A stretch of 64,000 bases of DNA. It comes from Clavibacter sepedonicus. Lineage in GTDB: Bacteria > Actinomycetota > Actinomycetes > Actinomycetales > Microbacteriaceae. Below, in pieces: positions 9,301 to 17,130 of this stretch (positions are counted from its first letter, which is position 1; each line of letters opens with the position of its first letter). The DNA lies in the NCBI RefSeq assembly GCF_000069225.1, contig NC_010407.1, positions 620,001-684,000 on the forward strand, given 5' to 3'. A model generated the notes under the pieces. The model searched no databases. It saw only the letters and a program-made list of their open reading frames with translations, and was not told the origin of the DNA. The position numbers and the translations under genes were made by a program.

Positions 9301-9937
9301 GCTCGCCCACGAAGGCGGGGTTCTCGGGCGCGATGCCCGTGTCGATGACGCCGATGACGGCGCCCTCGCCCGCCTCCTCCTGGCCGCCCGTCTTCGCCCA
9401 CACGCCGTCGGGGCCCGTGAGCCCGAGGAAGTCGGCCGCGGGGGTGGACGTGGGGTGGTAGAGCCGTTCGGGCTCGACGGAGGCGACCGCCCGGTCGCCG
9501 GAGAGCTTCGACGCCTGCTCGGCCGTGAGGTCGGCGGAGAAGCCGTTGACCGTGAGGGAGTAGGAGTACTCGATGTCGGCGCCGACGCTGGCGGCCACAT
9601 CCTCCTGCCGATCCTCGAGGTAGTCGGTGTACGCGACGACCGGGCCGGCCTTCGCGTCGAGCTGGGCGCCCGAGCGGGCCTCGGTCGCGGGGAGCCCGTC
9701 GACGCCGCCCCGGTAGGTCGCGGCGGCGTCGTCCGCGAGGGTCACGATGTAGCGGCCGTCCTCGAGCGCCGATGCGGGCGTCGCGACGGTCGGGGCCGGG
9801 GCCGCCATGGCCCCTGCTGCTCCGAACGTGACGAGGCCGGCGGCGACGAGGGCGGTGGCGGCGACGGAGGCCGTCGCCCTGCGCAGGGATGGTGCGCGGT
9901 CGGACTCCGGGCGGAGCCGGGGAGAGCGTGGGATCAC
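6326..9937 (-). CDS. Secreted subtilisin-like serine protease (S8), copy A
   Basis: Large exported protease of 1203 aa. Order: signal peptide (about 1-46, ending AGAMAA); inhibitor-I9-like propeptide; S8 catalytic domain with Asp199 (VIDTG), His290 (GHGSH), oxyanion Asn401 and Ser618 (GTSMAAPH); a protease-associated insert at about 450-560; a fibronectin-III-like domain; then Ig-like C-terminal repeats. This is the plant-subtilase-like architecture. The GTG at 9937 is chosen because AAGGA lies seven bases upstream; the GTG at 9943 would be too close. The next gene is a close paralogue in the same direction. Secretion and a role in degrading host or wall protein are inference. Confidence 0.92.
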   Translation of the reverse strand: MIPRSPRLRPESDRAPSLRRATASVAATALVAAGLVTFGAAGAMAAPAPTVATPASALEDGRYIVTLADDAAATYRGGVDGLPATEARSGAQLDAKAGPVVAYTDYLEDRQEDVAASVGADIEYSYSLTVNGFSADLTAEQASKLSGDRAVASVEPERLYHPTSTPAADFLGLTGPDGVWAKTGGQEEAGEGAVIGVIDTGIAPENPAFVGEPLGTTAGAEPYRDGSAIAYAKGDGTTFRGTCQTGEQFTAADCSTKIVGARYYVTGFGQENIGTAATGEYDSPRDGEGHGSHTASTAAGEAGVTATIDGKDLGEISGVAPASKIAAYKVCWSGPDPAVKTDDGCAGADLIAAIEQATADGVDVINYSIGGGSAATTFSATDRAFLGAASAGIFVSASAGNSGPGASTLDNASPWITTVAASTVAGNFEATAKLGDGQAFAGSSITVTEPVTGDFVTAASVAVAGATTPALCGPGVLDPAKTAGKIVLCERGTIDRVAKSAEVERAGGIGMVLVNPTPNSIDADTHSVPTVHLDADVYAAVSAYAATPGATVTLVPDNTTGVSAPTPQVAGFSSRGPVLADGSDILKPDVTAPGVSIIAATNNAEGEEPTLALLSGTSMAAPHVASLALLYLGEHPKATPAEIKSAMMTTAYDTLDEDGGKVTDPFTQGAGHVDARRYLDPGLLYLNDRADWLAYLAATGYASGIDPVDPSELNLASIAIGALTGSETVTREVTSTRAGTYTASVQGLAGVSAEVTPKTLEFTEAGQTKSYEVSFTRTTADIDAYATGSLTWTDGGTTVRSPIAVNPVSIAAPDEVQGKGIRGSVDVTVTPGTTGPIALTAEGLTAGRVYANPDDASPPISGTGPAKAELQYATTVPAGQIATRIDLDSADDKADLDLSVFRLEGGKPVEQFDSATESADESVTIETPEAGDYVVVVSVFSVPAGQKTQDFTLTQFDLSESTDEGAFTVSPNPLDAVQSRPVTYTASWSGLAPETAYLGRVAYSGTESSTYVRIESGAIPAPTATAPPVISGTPVAGQTLTATPGTWDQEGLKYSYQWYADGKALAGQTRATYKVSPSVAGKSITVVVTAKPATGPSGTATSEAVVIKLASTVTVSVKPPVLTSAQKAVVTVKVDSTAKAAPTGTVTVKVGSDSYEVALDASGTGRVELPSYAKGRYAVTATYAGDTANAAKTSAPKYLYVSR

Positions 9938-10202
9938 GAACACGTCCTTCGAATGGGTACGAGTGGTCCGCGCGCACCCCTTGCGACACGCGCGAATCCT
10001 CAACATACCCCGGGTATTCGCCCTGAGACCGGTCGGTTGTTACCGCCGTGTAACAGTTGCCGCTGGCGGTACGAGTCCCGCAGTGACGGCGATCCGGACC
10101 CGACCGAGCACCGCCGACCCCGCGGCGCCATCACCTGCCGCACGGCCGCCTTCCAGGCTCCACCGCCCCCTCCCGTATAGGGAGCACGTGCCGCACGCAC
10201 GA
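9938..10202 (-). promoter_or_regulatory. Promoter region of subtilase A with two inverted repeats
   Basis: No gene fits here. At 10005-10017 lies ATACCC-C-GGGTAT, with 6-bp arms around one base. At 10038-10055 lies TGTTAC-N6-GTAACA. On the minus strand TATGTT at 10007-10002 could be a -10 box, giving a leader of about 60 bases; the first palindrome overlaps it, as an operator would. No good -35 was seen. Confidence 0.4.
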
Positions 10203-10236
10203 CGGAGGGCGGGTGCCGTCCGGAACCCGCCCTCCG
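10203..10236 (-). terminator. Hairpin terminator after subtilase B
   Basis: A perfect 12-bp stem (CGGAGGGCGGGT with its complement) around a 10-base loop, 17 bases past the stop codon at 10254. It separates the transcript of subtilase B from subtilase A. Confidence 0.8.
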
Positions 10237-10253
10237 CTCGCCTCGCGCGACGA

Positions 10254-13200
10254 TCAGCGTACGAGGATCCTCTGCGCGCGGCTCGTGCCCCCGCCGACGA
10301 GGTTGTCGCCCACGTAGGAGGCCTGCACCGTGCGGGTGCCCGGGGCGACGCCCGTGATGTCCGCGCAGCCCGTGCCGGAGCCGTCGAGGGGCACATCGTG
10401 CTCCGCGCCGTCCACGGTCACCCGCACCACCCCGGTGGCCGCCTGCTTCGCGGCCGACGTCACCGACACCTGCACGTGCACGGTGCCGCTCGCCGTGCCC
10501 CGCGGTCGCGTCGCCTGCAGGTGCACCGTCGCCGCGTCACGTGCCGTGACGGTCGGGCTCGTGGCGACGCCCGTCTGCCCGTCGGATGCAGTGGCCGTCA
10601 CCCGGACGGCGAGCGCCGTGCCCGCCACCGCGGAGGTCACGCGGAACGTGGATCCCGTCGCCCCGGCGATCGGCGTGCCGTTCGACAGCCACTGCGTGGC
10701 GAGCGTCACGCCCTGCGGCGCCCACGCGCCCGTCGACGCCGTGAGCGTCCGCCCGACGTCCGGCGTGCCGGTGATGGCGGGAGCCGTGGTCGCGGTGGGA
10801 GCCGCGGAGGCCGCGGGAGTGGAGACGTCCACGATCGTGGTCGCGGCGGTCCCGCCGTAGCTCACGAGCCCGACGTACGAGTTGCCGGCCGCGAGACCCG
10901 ACCAGGAGGCCGTGTACGTGGCCTTCTTCCCCGCGGTGACGGGGAGCTGGGCCGGCGAGACCTGGAAGGATCCCTCCCCGCCCGTGCCCTGCACGTCGTA
11001 CCGCGTGAGGTCGTAGCCGACGCTCGTCGCCGAGCCGGCGAGCGTCGACGCCTGCACGGTGACGATGTACTTGCCTGCCTCCGGCGCCGGCACGACGATG
11101 CGCTCCGACAGCGAGGACGTCTGCTGCAGGCTGATGAGCTTCCGGTCGTCATCGTCCTTGCCCACCTTCTCGAGCGCCAGCAGGAAGTCGGATGCCCCGT
11201 CGACCGGTGCCACGTCGAGGACCAGCGCCTCCTCACCCGCCTTCACCGTGATCTCGGCCCCGTCGGCGTCGGTGGCGGTGACGCTGCCGGAGTGGCCGGG
11301 GTGGCCGGAGTCTCCGTCGCTCAGCAGCTCGCCGCGCGCGGCCCCGGCGGTCGTGAGCGGGATCCGGCCGGTGATGCCCGCGTCGACCGACACGTCGACC
11401 TTCCCGCTCGTGCCGGTGCCGTCGACAGAGGCCGGGGCGACGACCGCGGTGGGCCGCACCGCGATGGGGCTGCGGACGGTGCCGGCGGATCCGGTCCACG
11501 TGAGCGAACCGGTCGACCACGCGTCGGACGGCGCACCGCGCTTCGCGGTGATGCGCACCTGGAAGGACTTCGTCTGGCCCGGAGCCGTGAACGTCAGGCG
11601 CGCGGGCGTGACCTTCACGTCAGCCTGGGGCACGCCCTGCACGGACGCCGTCCACGTGCCCGCGGTCAGCGACGTCACGGTGCGCGTGACGGTCGTGGAT
11701 CCGAGGAGCTTCCCCACGCCGATGCTCGGCAGGTTCAGCTGGGACGGGGCCACCGGCGCCACCGGGTTCGGCAATTCGAGGCCCGTGGCTGCGGCGTAGG
11801 CGGCCCAGTCCTTCGCGCCGCTGGGGTAGAAGAGGCCGGGCTGCAGGAACCGGTCCGGCGCGATCTGCCCCGCTCCCTGGGCGAACGGATCCGTGGCGGG
11901 CTCGCCCTTCGCATCGACCGTGTCGGTCGCGGTCGTCATGAGCGCCGACTTGACCTCGGCCGGCGACGCCTTCGGGTGGACGCCGAGGTAGACGAGTGCG
12001 AATCCGGCGATGTGCGGCGAGGCCATGGACGTTCCCGAATCCGCGGCGAAGTCGGGCTTACCGCCCTTGTCGCTGACCGCGGCGAGGATCCCCACGCCCG
12101 GAGCAGTGATGTCGGGCTTGATGGTGTCGCCGCCGTCGACCGCCTCCGCAGCACCACGGGAGCTGAAGCCCGCGACCTGGGGCGCGGGTCGGGTGACGCC
12201 CGTCGTGTTGCCGTTCGTGAGGGTCGCCGTGGCACCGGCCTTCGCCGCGTAGTCGACGATCGTCTGCCGGGAGTCGACATCGAGGTGCACCGTCGGGACG
12301 GAGTGCGCGTCGAGGTCCTCGGAGTCCGGCTTCACGTTCGTGAGGACCATGCCGATGCCACCCGCGCGCTCCACCTCGGCGCTCTTGTCGATGCGGGCCG
12401 ACACACCGCGGTCGCACTGCACGATGCGGCCGCGCACCTTGTCCGGATCCAGCGTCCCGTCCCCGCACAGCTCGGGGGACGCGGCTCCCGCCACCCCGGA
12501 ATCCGCCGCGCGCACGAGCGGGCCCGACACGGTCGATCCCACGGTCACGGACGCGCCGCTGAAGCTCGCGCCGTCGCCGAGAGTGACCGTCCCGGAGTAG
12601 TTGTCCGGGACGCTGCTGGCCGCGACGGTGGTGATCCACGGCTCCGTGTTCGAGACCGTCCCGGCATCGGGGCCGCTGTTGCCGCCTGCCGCCGCGACGA
12701 AGATGCCGGCGTCCGCGGCGCCGAGCAGGGCGCGCTGGAACGTGTCCTCCGCCTTCCCCGCGCCACCGAGCGACATGTTGATCACGTCGACGCCGTCGGA
12801 CGTGGCCTGCTCGATCCCGGCGACGATGTCCGACGTCGCGCAGCCGTCGTCGGTCTCCACCTCCGGGTCGGGCCCGCTCCAGCACACCTTGTAGGCCGCG
12901 ATCCTCGCCGCGGGGGCGATGCCGGCGATGGCTTCCTGGACCGCGCCCGTGGTCGCCGTCACGCCCGCGTCGCCCGCGGCCGTGCTCGTGGTGTGGCTCC
13001 CGTGTCCAGCGGTGTCGAGCGGGGAGACCTTCTCCTGCGGCCCGATCGGGCTTCCCGTCGCGGCCCAGCCGGCCTCGAAGGCGCGCGCGCCCACGATCTT
13101 GGTGGAGCAGTCGTCGGCGGTGAACCCGTCGCCCGTCTGGCACGTCCCGTGGAAGACGGTGCCGTCGCCCTTGCGGAAGTCGATGCGGGATCCGTCGAGG

Positions 13201-13853
13201 TACGGATCCGCCCCGGGCGTGGAGCCGAGCGGCTTCCCCGCGAAGGAGGGGTTGTCCGGGGCGATGCCGGTGTCGAGGACGCCGATCACCGTGCCCTTGC
13301 CGGCCGCGTCGACTCCGCCCGCCTTCGACCAGAGGCCGTGGTCGCCCTCGAGCCCGAGGAAGCGCGAATCCGGCGTGGACGTGGTGTGGAGGGCCTGGTC
13401 GGGCTCCACGCTCAGCACGTCGCGATCGTGGCTGAGCTCCTGGACCTGCGCAGCCGTCAGCTTGGCCGAGAAGCCGTTCACGGTGAGGGAGTACCGGTTG
13501 GTCGGCGTGACGCCCGCCGCGTCCGCGGCCGAGTCCTGACGCTGGGTGAGGTGGTCGGAGTAGCGCTGCACGGCGTCCGACTGCGCGTCGAGCCGCGCGC
13601 CCGGCTCGACCCGCGTGGGGGCCAGCCCGTCGAGGGTGCCGTCGTACGCGGAGGCGGGCTGATCCCGCAGTGTCACGAGGTAGTTGCCGTCCCCGGCGCC
13701 GACGGGGACGGCCGCGGTCGGAGTGTCGGCCGCGCTGGCCGTCGTGGTGCCGGCCGCGACGAGCGCGAACGCGAGGGCGCAGGCCGCGAGCGGACGGCCC
13801 GCGCGCAGGCGCCGCCTCCGGTCCGGCATGAGCGGGTCTCGATGGATGGGCAT
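10254..13853 (-). CDS. Secreted subtilisin-like serine protease (S8), copy B
   Basis: Paralogue of the neighbouring protease, 1199 aa with the same domain order. It has a signal peptide (about 1-42, ending TTTASAAD), an I9-like propeptide and a catalytic domain with Asp194 (VLDTG), His284 (GHGSH), Asn392 and Ser609 (SGTSM). A protease-associated insert, a fibronectin-like domain and Ig-like C-terminal repeats follow. The ATG at 13853 has a GGGGGGAA ribosome-binding site. The catalytic core is much better conserved with copy A than the propeptide start and the last 300 residues, as expected of an old tandem duplication with diverging specificity. All catalytic residues are intact. Confidence 0.92.
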   Translation of the reverse strand: MPIHRDPLMPDRRRRLRAGRPLAACALAFALVAAGTTTASAADTPTAAVPVGAGDGNYLVTLRDQPASAYDGTLDGLAPTRVEPGARLDAQSDAVQRYSDHLTQRQDSAADAAGVTPTNRYSLTVNGFSAKLTAAQVQELSHDRDVLSVEPDQALHTTSTPDSRFLGLEGDHGLWSKAGGVDAAGKGTVIGVLDTGIAPDNPSFAGKPLGSTPGADPYLDGSRIDFRKGDGTVFHGTCQTGDGFTADDCSTKIVGARAFEAGWAATGSPIGPQEKVSPLDTAGHGSHTTSTAAGDAGVTATTGAVQEAIAGIAPAARIAAYKVCWSGPDPEVETDDGCATSDIVAGIEQATSDGVDVINMSLGGAGKAEDTFQRALLGAADAGIFVAAAGGNSGPDAGTVSNTEPWITTVAASSVPDNYSGTVTLGDGASFSGASVTVGSTVSGPLVRAADSGVAGAASPELCGDGTLDPDKVRGRIVQCDRGVSARIDKSAEVERAGGIGMVLTNVKPDSEDLDAHSVPTVHLDVDSRQTIVDYAAKAGATATLTNGNTTGVTRPAPQVAGFSSRGAAEAVDGGDTIKPDITAPGVGILAAVSDKGGKPDFAADSGTSMASPHIAGFALVYLGVHPKASPAEVKSALMTTATDTVDAKGEPATDPFAQGAGQIAPDRFLQPGLFYPSGAKDWAAYAAATGLELPNPVAPVAPSQLNLPSIGVGKLLGSTTVTRTVTSLTAGTWTASVQGVPQADVKVTPARLTFTAPGQTKSFQVRITAKRGAPSDAWSTGSLTWTGSAGTVRSPIAVRPTAVVAPASVDGTGTSGKVDVSVDAGITGRIPLTTAGAARGELLSDGDSGHPGHSGSVTATDADGAEITVKAGEEALVLDVAPVDGASDFLLALEKVGKDDDDRKLISLQQTSSLSERIVVPAPEAGKYIVTVQASTLAGSATSVGYDLTRYDVQGTGGEGSFQVSPAQLPVTAGKKATYTASWSGLAAGNSYVGLVSYGGTAATTIVDVSTPAASAAPTATTAPAITGTPDVGRTLTASTGAWAPQGVTLATQWLSNGTPIAGATGSTFRVTSAVAGTALAVRVTATASDGQTGVATSPTVTARDAATVHLQATRPRGTASGTVHVQVSVTSAAKQAATGVVRVTVDGAEHDVPLDGSGTGCADITGVAPGTRTVQASYVGDNLVGGGTSRAQRILVR

Positions 13854-14033
13854 GGCTGTTCCCCCCTGTCGCCGGCATCGACCGGCTCGTGGATCCGCGG
13901 AGCCCGAGACGCGCGGTGCGCGTGAGCCCCCGTCGCGGAGTCGCGTCGTCGACGCGATGGGGAGAACCGTAGGGAGGAACCGACGGCGCGCGTCGGCCCC
14001 CTGCACACGTGAGGCTCACGGGAGCATGCGAGA

Positions 14034-14059
14034 GCCCCGCCCCGGAACGGGGGCGGGGC
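14034..14059. terminator. Hairpin terminator after icd
   Basis: A perfect 10-bp GC stem (GCCCCGCCCC with its complement) around a 6-base loop, 40 bases past the icd stop. The rest of the 245-bp gap up to 13854 carries the leader of subtilase B and no gene. Confidence 0.8.
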
Positions 14060-14098
14060 CCTCCGGCGTGCGGCGGCGTCGGATCGACGCCCGCGGGA

Positions 14099-15313
14099 TC
14101 AGGCCAGGCGCGTCTGCAGGTTCTCCGCCAGCGACGCGAGGAACTCCTCGGTCGTCTGGTACGGCTGATCCGGGCCGACGAGGAGCGCGAGGTCCTTCGT
14201 CATCTTGCCGCTCTCGACCGTCGTGATGACGACGTCCTCGAGGGTGTCCGCGAACGTCTTCAGCGCGTCGTTGCCGTCGAGCTTGGCGCGGTGCGCGAGG
14301 CCCCGGGTCCAGGCGTAGATCGACGCGATGGGGTTCGTCGAGGTGGGCTTGCCCTGCTGGTGCTGGCGGTAGTGGCGCGTGACGGTCCCGTGCGCGGCCT
14401 CCGCCTCGACGACCTTGCCGTCGGGCGTGGTGAGCACGCTGGTCATGAGGCCGAGCGAGCCGAAGCCCTGCGCGACGGTGTCGGACTGGACGTCGCCGTC
14501 GTAGTTCTTGCAGGCCCAGACGTAGCCGCCCTCCCACTTGAGCGAGGCGGCGACCATGTCGTCGATGAGGCGGTGCTCGTAGGTGAGGCCCGCAGCGGCG
14601 AACTGCTCCGCGTACTCGGCCTCGAAGACCTCCTGGAACAGGTCCTTGAAGCGGCCGTCGTAGGCCTTGAGGATCGTGTTCTTGGTGGAGAGGTAGACCG
14701 GGTAGTTGCGGGCGAGGCCGTAGGACAGCGAGGCGCGCGCGAAGTCGCGGATCGAGTCGTCGAGGTTGTACATGCCCATCGCGACGCCGGATCCGGGGCT
14801 CTGGAACACCTCGAACTGCTGCGGCTCGGAGCCGTCCTTGGGCGTGAAGGTCATCGTGAGCGTGCCCTCGCCCTCGAAGCGGAAGTCGGTGGCGCGGTAC
14901 TGGTCGCCGAACGCGTGGCGGCCGACGATGATCGGCTTGTTCCAGCCGGGCACGAGGCGCGGGATGTTGCTGATGATGATGGGCTCGCGGAAGATCGTGC
15001 CGCCCAGGATGTTGCGGATGGTGCCGTTCGGCGAGCGCCACATCTTCTTCAGGCCGAACTCCTCGACGCGCGCCTCGTCGGGCGTGATCGTGGCGCACTT
15101 GACGCCGACGCCGTGCTTCTTGATGGCGTTCGCCGCGTCGATCGTGATCTGGTCGTCGGTCTCGTCGCGCTTCTCGATGCCCAGGTCGTAGTACTCGAGG
15201 TCGATGTCGAGGTACGGGTGGATGAGCGTGTCCTTGATGGACTGCCAGATGATGCGCGTCATCTCGTCGCCGTCGAGCTCGACGACGGTCCCCTCTACCT
15301 TGATCTTCTCCAC
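14099..15313 (-). CDS. icd: NADP-dependent isocitrate dehydrogenase
   Basis: TCA-cycle enzyme converting isocitrate to 2-oxoglutarate with NADPH formation; cytoplasmic dimer. 404 aa, typical of the eukaryote-like homodimeric type. It begins [20 protein letters not shown] and keeps the substrate-binding [12 protein letters not shown] segment near the C-terminus and the metal-binding Asp segment LIDDMVA. The GTG start at 15313 has a strong AGGAGG six bases upstream. It is a single-gene unit with its own terminator. The next gene upstream is divergent, with about 220 bp between starts. Confidence 0.95.
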   Translation of the reverse strand: MEKIKVEGTVVELDGDEMTRIIWQSIKDTLIHPYLDIDLEYYDLGIEKRDETDDQITIDAANAIKKHGVGVKCATITPDEARVEEFGLKKMWRSPNGTIRNILGGTIFREPIIISNIPRLVPGWNKPIIVGRHAFGDQYRATDFRFEGEGTLTMTFTPKDGSEPQQFEVFQSPGSGVAMGMYNLDDSIRDFARASLSYGLARNYPVYLSTKNTILKAYDGRFKDLFQEVFEAEYAEQFAAAGLTYEHRLIDDMVAASLKWEGGYVWACKNYDGDVQSDTVAQGFGSLGLMTSVLTTPDGKVVEAEAAHGTVTRHYRQHQQGKPTSTNPIASIYAWTRGLAHRAKLDGNDALKTFADTLEDVVITTVESGKMTKDLALLVGPDQPYQTTEEFLASLAENLQTRLA

Positions 15314-15524
15314 GAAGTCCTCCTCATGCTCGTCGGTCGCCTCCGTGCGCGTCTCCGTCGGCGCGCGCCGGGTCCGGCTCGTCGCCGGTGGATCCGTGGG
15401 CCAGCCTACCCGGCGGCCCCTGTCTCTCGACATCGAGACATCGGCGGGTCCGGCCCCGCTCCGCGCTCCCGACGCCGCCCCGGCGCGCGGCCCGCGGCAC
15501 CTGGTCCGACGGAGGCCCGCCCGA

Positions 15525-15530
15525 TACCCT
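15525..15530 (+). promoter_or_regulatory. -10 box TACCCT, leaderless acetyltransferase gene
   Basis: TACCCT followed by six bases and the ATG at 15537, with no ribosome-binding site between. Confidence 0.5.
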
Positions 15531-15536
15531 GTGGCC

Positions 15537-15989
15537 ATGAGCGACATGACACTCGAAGAGCTGAGCGCCCGGACGATCGTGGCGGCCAACACGCTGACGC
15601 TCAAGCCGGGGCAGGAGGCCTTCGTCGCCCCCGTGTCACACTCCATCGCCGAGGCCTACGTCAACCCCACCACCGCGTGGCCGAGGGTGGTCATGGAGGA
15701 CGGCGAGGTCGTCGGCTTCATCATGGGCAACTTCGATCCCGAGGCCCACGAGGAGATCTTCCGCAGCTGCATCTGGCGCATCAACGTCGACGCCGACGCG
15801 CAGGGCCACGGCGTCGGCCGGTTCGCGGTCCTCGCGCTCGCGGACGAGGCGCGCTCGCGCGGCTTCGACCGGCTCACCGTCGTGTGGGAACCCGGTGAGG
15901 ACGGCCCCGAGGAGTTCTTCACCCACGTCGGCTTCGAGGTCATCGGCGAGACGCAGTACGGCGAGGCCATCGGCGCGCTGGCGCTCTAG
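15537..15989 (+). CDS. GNAT-family N-acetyltransferase
   Basis: Small cytoplasmic acetyl-CoA-dependent transferase, 150 aa. Motif A is [18 protein letters not shown] (the Q/R-x-x-G-x-G/A acetyl-CoA loop read as QGHGVG) after the beta strand [14 protein letters not shown]. The C-terminal [17 protein letters not shown] is the usual last strand pair. Sequence style resembles spermidine/spermine-type GNATs, but the acceptor is unknown. IS copy 1 is inserted at its stop codon; the duplicated target keeps the TAG, so the protein is intact. Confidence 0.85.
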   Translation: MSDMTLEELSARTIVAANTLTLKPGQEAFVAPVSHSIAEAYVNPTTAWPRVVMEDGEVVGFIMGNFDPEAHEEIFRSCIWRINVDADAQGHGVGRFAVLALADEARSRGFDRLTVVWEPGEDGPEEFFTHVGFEVIGETQYGEAIGALAL

Positions 15990-15990
15990 C
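15985..15990. repeat. Target-site duplication TCTAGC, left of IS copy 1
   Basis: TCTAGC directly precedes the element and is repeated at 17059-17064 directly after it. The TAG within it is the acetyltransferase stop codon. Confidence 0.9.
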
Positions 15991-15999
15991 TGTACTGGG

Positions 16000-16962
16000 T
16001 CATGACGTTGGTGACACTCGGGCCGCGGGCGTGAGCCCGTGGCTTGAGTGGATTCGTTCAGTGTTGTAGTGCTCGATGAAGGGGTCAAGCGCGTCGGCGC
16101 GGTGTTGGTTGCTGGTGAAGGGTTGCCGGTAGGCCCACTCGGTCGCGAGGGTCCGGTTGAAGCGCTCGACCTTGCCGTTCTGCCAGGGGCAGTGCGGGCG
16201 GATGAACTTCTGCCGCGCGCCCAGGTCCTGGACGGCGTTCTTGAACGCGGTCGAGTGCCGGTAGGCGAACGCGTTGTCCGTGATGACCCGCTCGATCCGG
16301 GTGATCCCGCGCCCGGCGAAGTACGCCGCTGCGCGGGTCAGGAACCCGGCCGCGGTCGCGCCTTTCTCATCGGGATGGATCTCCGCGTAGGCGAGACGGG
16401 TGTGGTCATCGACCGCGGCATGGACGTAATCGAACCCGATCCCGCGGCCGCGGACCTGCTCGCTGCGCCCGTGGACCCGCCAGCCGCCTCCGTCCGGGAT
16501 CCTCCCGAGCTTCTTCACGTCCACGTGGATCAGATCACCCGGATGCTCGTGCTCATACCGGTGCGCCGTTGACCGGGATGCCCGGATCACGGCCCCGGTG
16601 ACGGGGTCCAACCATGCCAACGGCGGCGCCCCGTGCCGGCGCAGGATGCGGGAGATCGTACGGGATGGAACACCTGTCACCGGCGCCAGCCGCGCAGGAC
16701 CCGCCCGCAACTGGGCCCGCGCTTCCAGCACGGCCCGTTCCCGCTCCGGGCTCGTTCGCCTCGGTACTGACCGGGGCCGCGATGACCGATCCGTCAGCCC
16801 TCGCAGCCCCTCGGCACGGAACCGGTTCACCCATCGATGCGCGCACTGCCGCGACACCCCCAGCTCCCGCGCGACGTGCGCGACCGGCCGACGATCCTCC
16901 ACCACCCGCCGCACGAGGAGAACCCTCCCGTGAACCGTCAGACGAGCATTACCGTGGGACAT
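16000..16962 (-). CDS. IS481-family DDE transposase, copy 1
   Basis: Cuts and joins the element ends. 320 aa: a helix-turn-helix region (about 12-60, with VARELGVSRQCAHRW) and an RNase-H-like catalytic domain with Asp148 (HVDVKK), Asp229 (ITDN) and Glu266 (KVERFN). The 36 residues between Asp229 and Glu266 fit the DD(35-36)E spacing of the family. The ATG at 16962 has AGGAGG five bases upstream, and that site is one arm of a 13-bp inverted repeat. Residue 218 is Arg here and His in the second copy. The frame is intact, so the protein could be active. Confidence 0.95.
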   Translation of the reverse strand: MSHGNARLTVHGRVLLVRRVVEDRRPVAHVARELGVSRQCAHRWVNRFRAEGLRGLTDRSSRPRSVPRRTSPERERAVLEARAQLRAGPARLAPVTGVPSRTISRILRRHGAPPLAWLDPVTGAVIRASRSTAHRYEHEHPGDLIHVDVKKLGRIPDGGGWRVHGRSEQVRGRGIGFDYVHAAVDDHTRLAYAEIHPDEKGATAAGFLTRAAAYFAGRGITRIERVITDNAFAYRHSTAFKNAVQDLGARQKFIRPHCPWQNGKVERFNRTLATEWAYRQPFTSNQHRADALDPFIEHYNTERIHSSHGLTPAARVSPTS

Positions 16963-16963
16963 C

Positions 16964-17016
16964 GAGGCCTCCTGGCGATGGTTGAACTGAACAGCTCCAT
17001 CAAGCCAGGAGGCCTC
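16964..17016 (-). promoter_or_regulatory. Inverted repeat masking the transposase ribosome-binding site
   Basis: GAGGCCTCCTGGC (16964-16976) and its exact complement (17004-17016) lie 27 bases apart just upstream of the transposase start. On transcripts entering from outside the element, the arms would pair and hide the AGGAGG. Such hairpins are known in several IS families as protection against read-through; that function here is inference. Copy 2 has the same arms at 29917-29929 and 29957-29969. Confidence 0.6.
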
Positions 17017-17058
17017 TTCACACGCCCCGAAGTGTCACCAACGTCACGGCCGAGTACA

Positions 17059-17064
17059 TCTAGC
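17059..17064. repeat. Target-site duplication TCTAGC, right of IS copy 1
   Basis: Right member of the 6-bp duplication; see 15985-15990. Confidence 0.9.
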
Positions 17065-17130
17065 GCCGGCCCGCCACGGCCTCGCGTCCCCACGATCCAT
17101 CCGCTCGCTTCGACAGAGAGACCGCACCCC

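Larger units (their letters stand above)
15991..17058 (-). mobile_element. IS481-family insertion sequence, copy 1 (1068 bp)
   Basis: Complete element with ends TGTACT...AGTACA. The terminal inverted repeats (15991-16018 and 17031-17058) match at 25 of 28 positions. Flanks are 6-bp duplications TCTAGC. NCTAGN targets and 6-bp duplications are typical of the IS481 family. A second copy of exactly the same length lies at 28944-30011. High similarity and intact ends point to recent movement. The element resembles IS1121 of Clavibacter, a name I give from memory and not from alignment. It separates the acetyltransferase from the PTS genes that would otherwise start about 70 bp downstream. Confidence 0.93.

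Noticed and set aside
7922..13925. Very long open frames antisense to the two subtilase genes
   Set aside because: They mirror high-GC codon positions, have Arg/Ala-rich nonsense content, and lie opposite genes with complete catalytic motifs.
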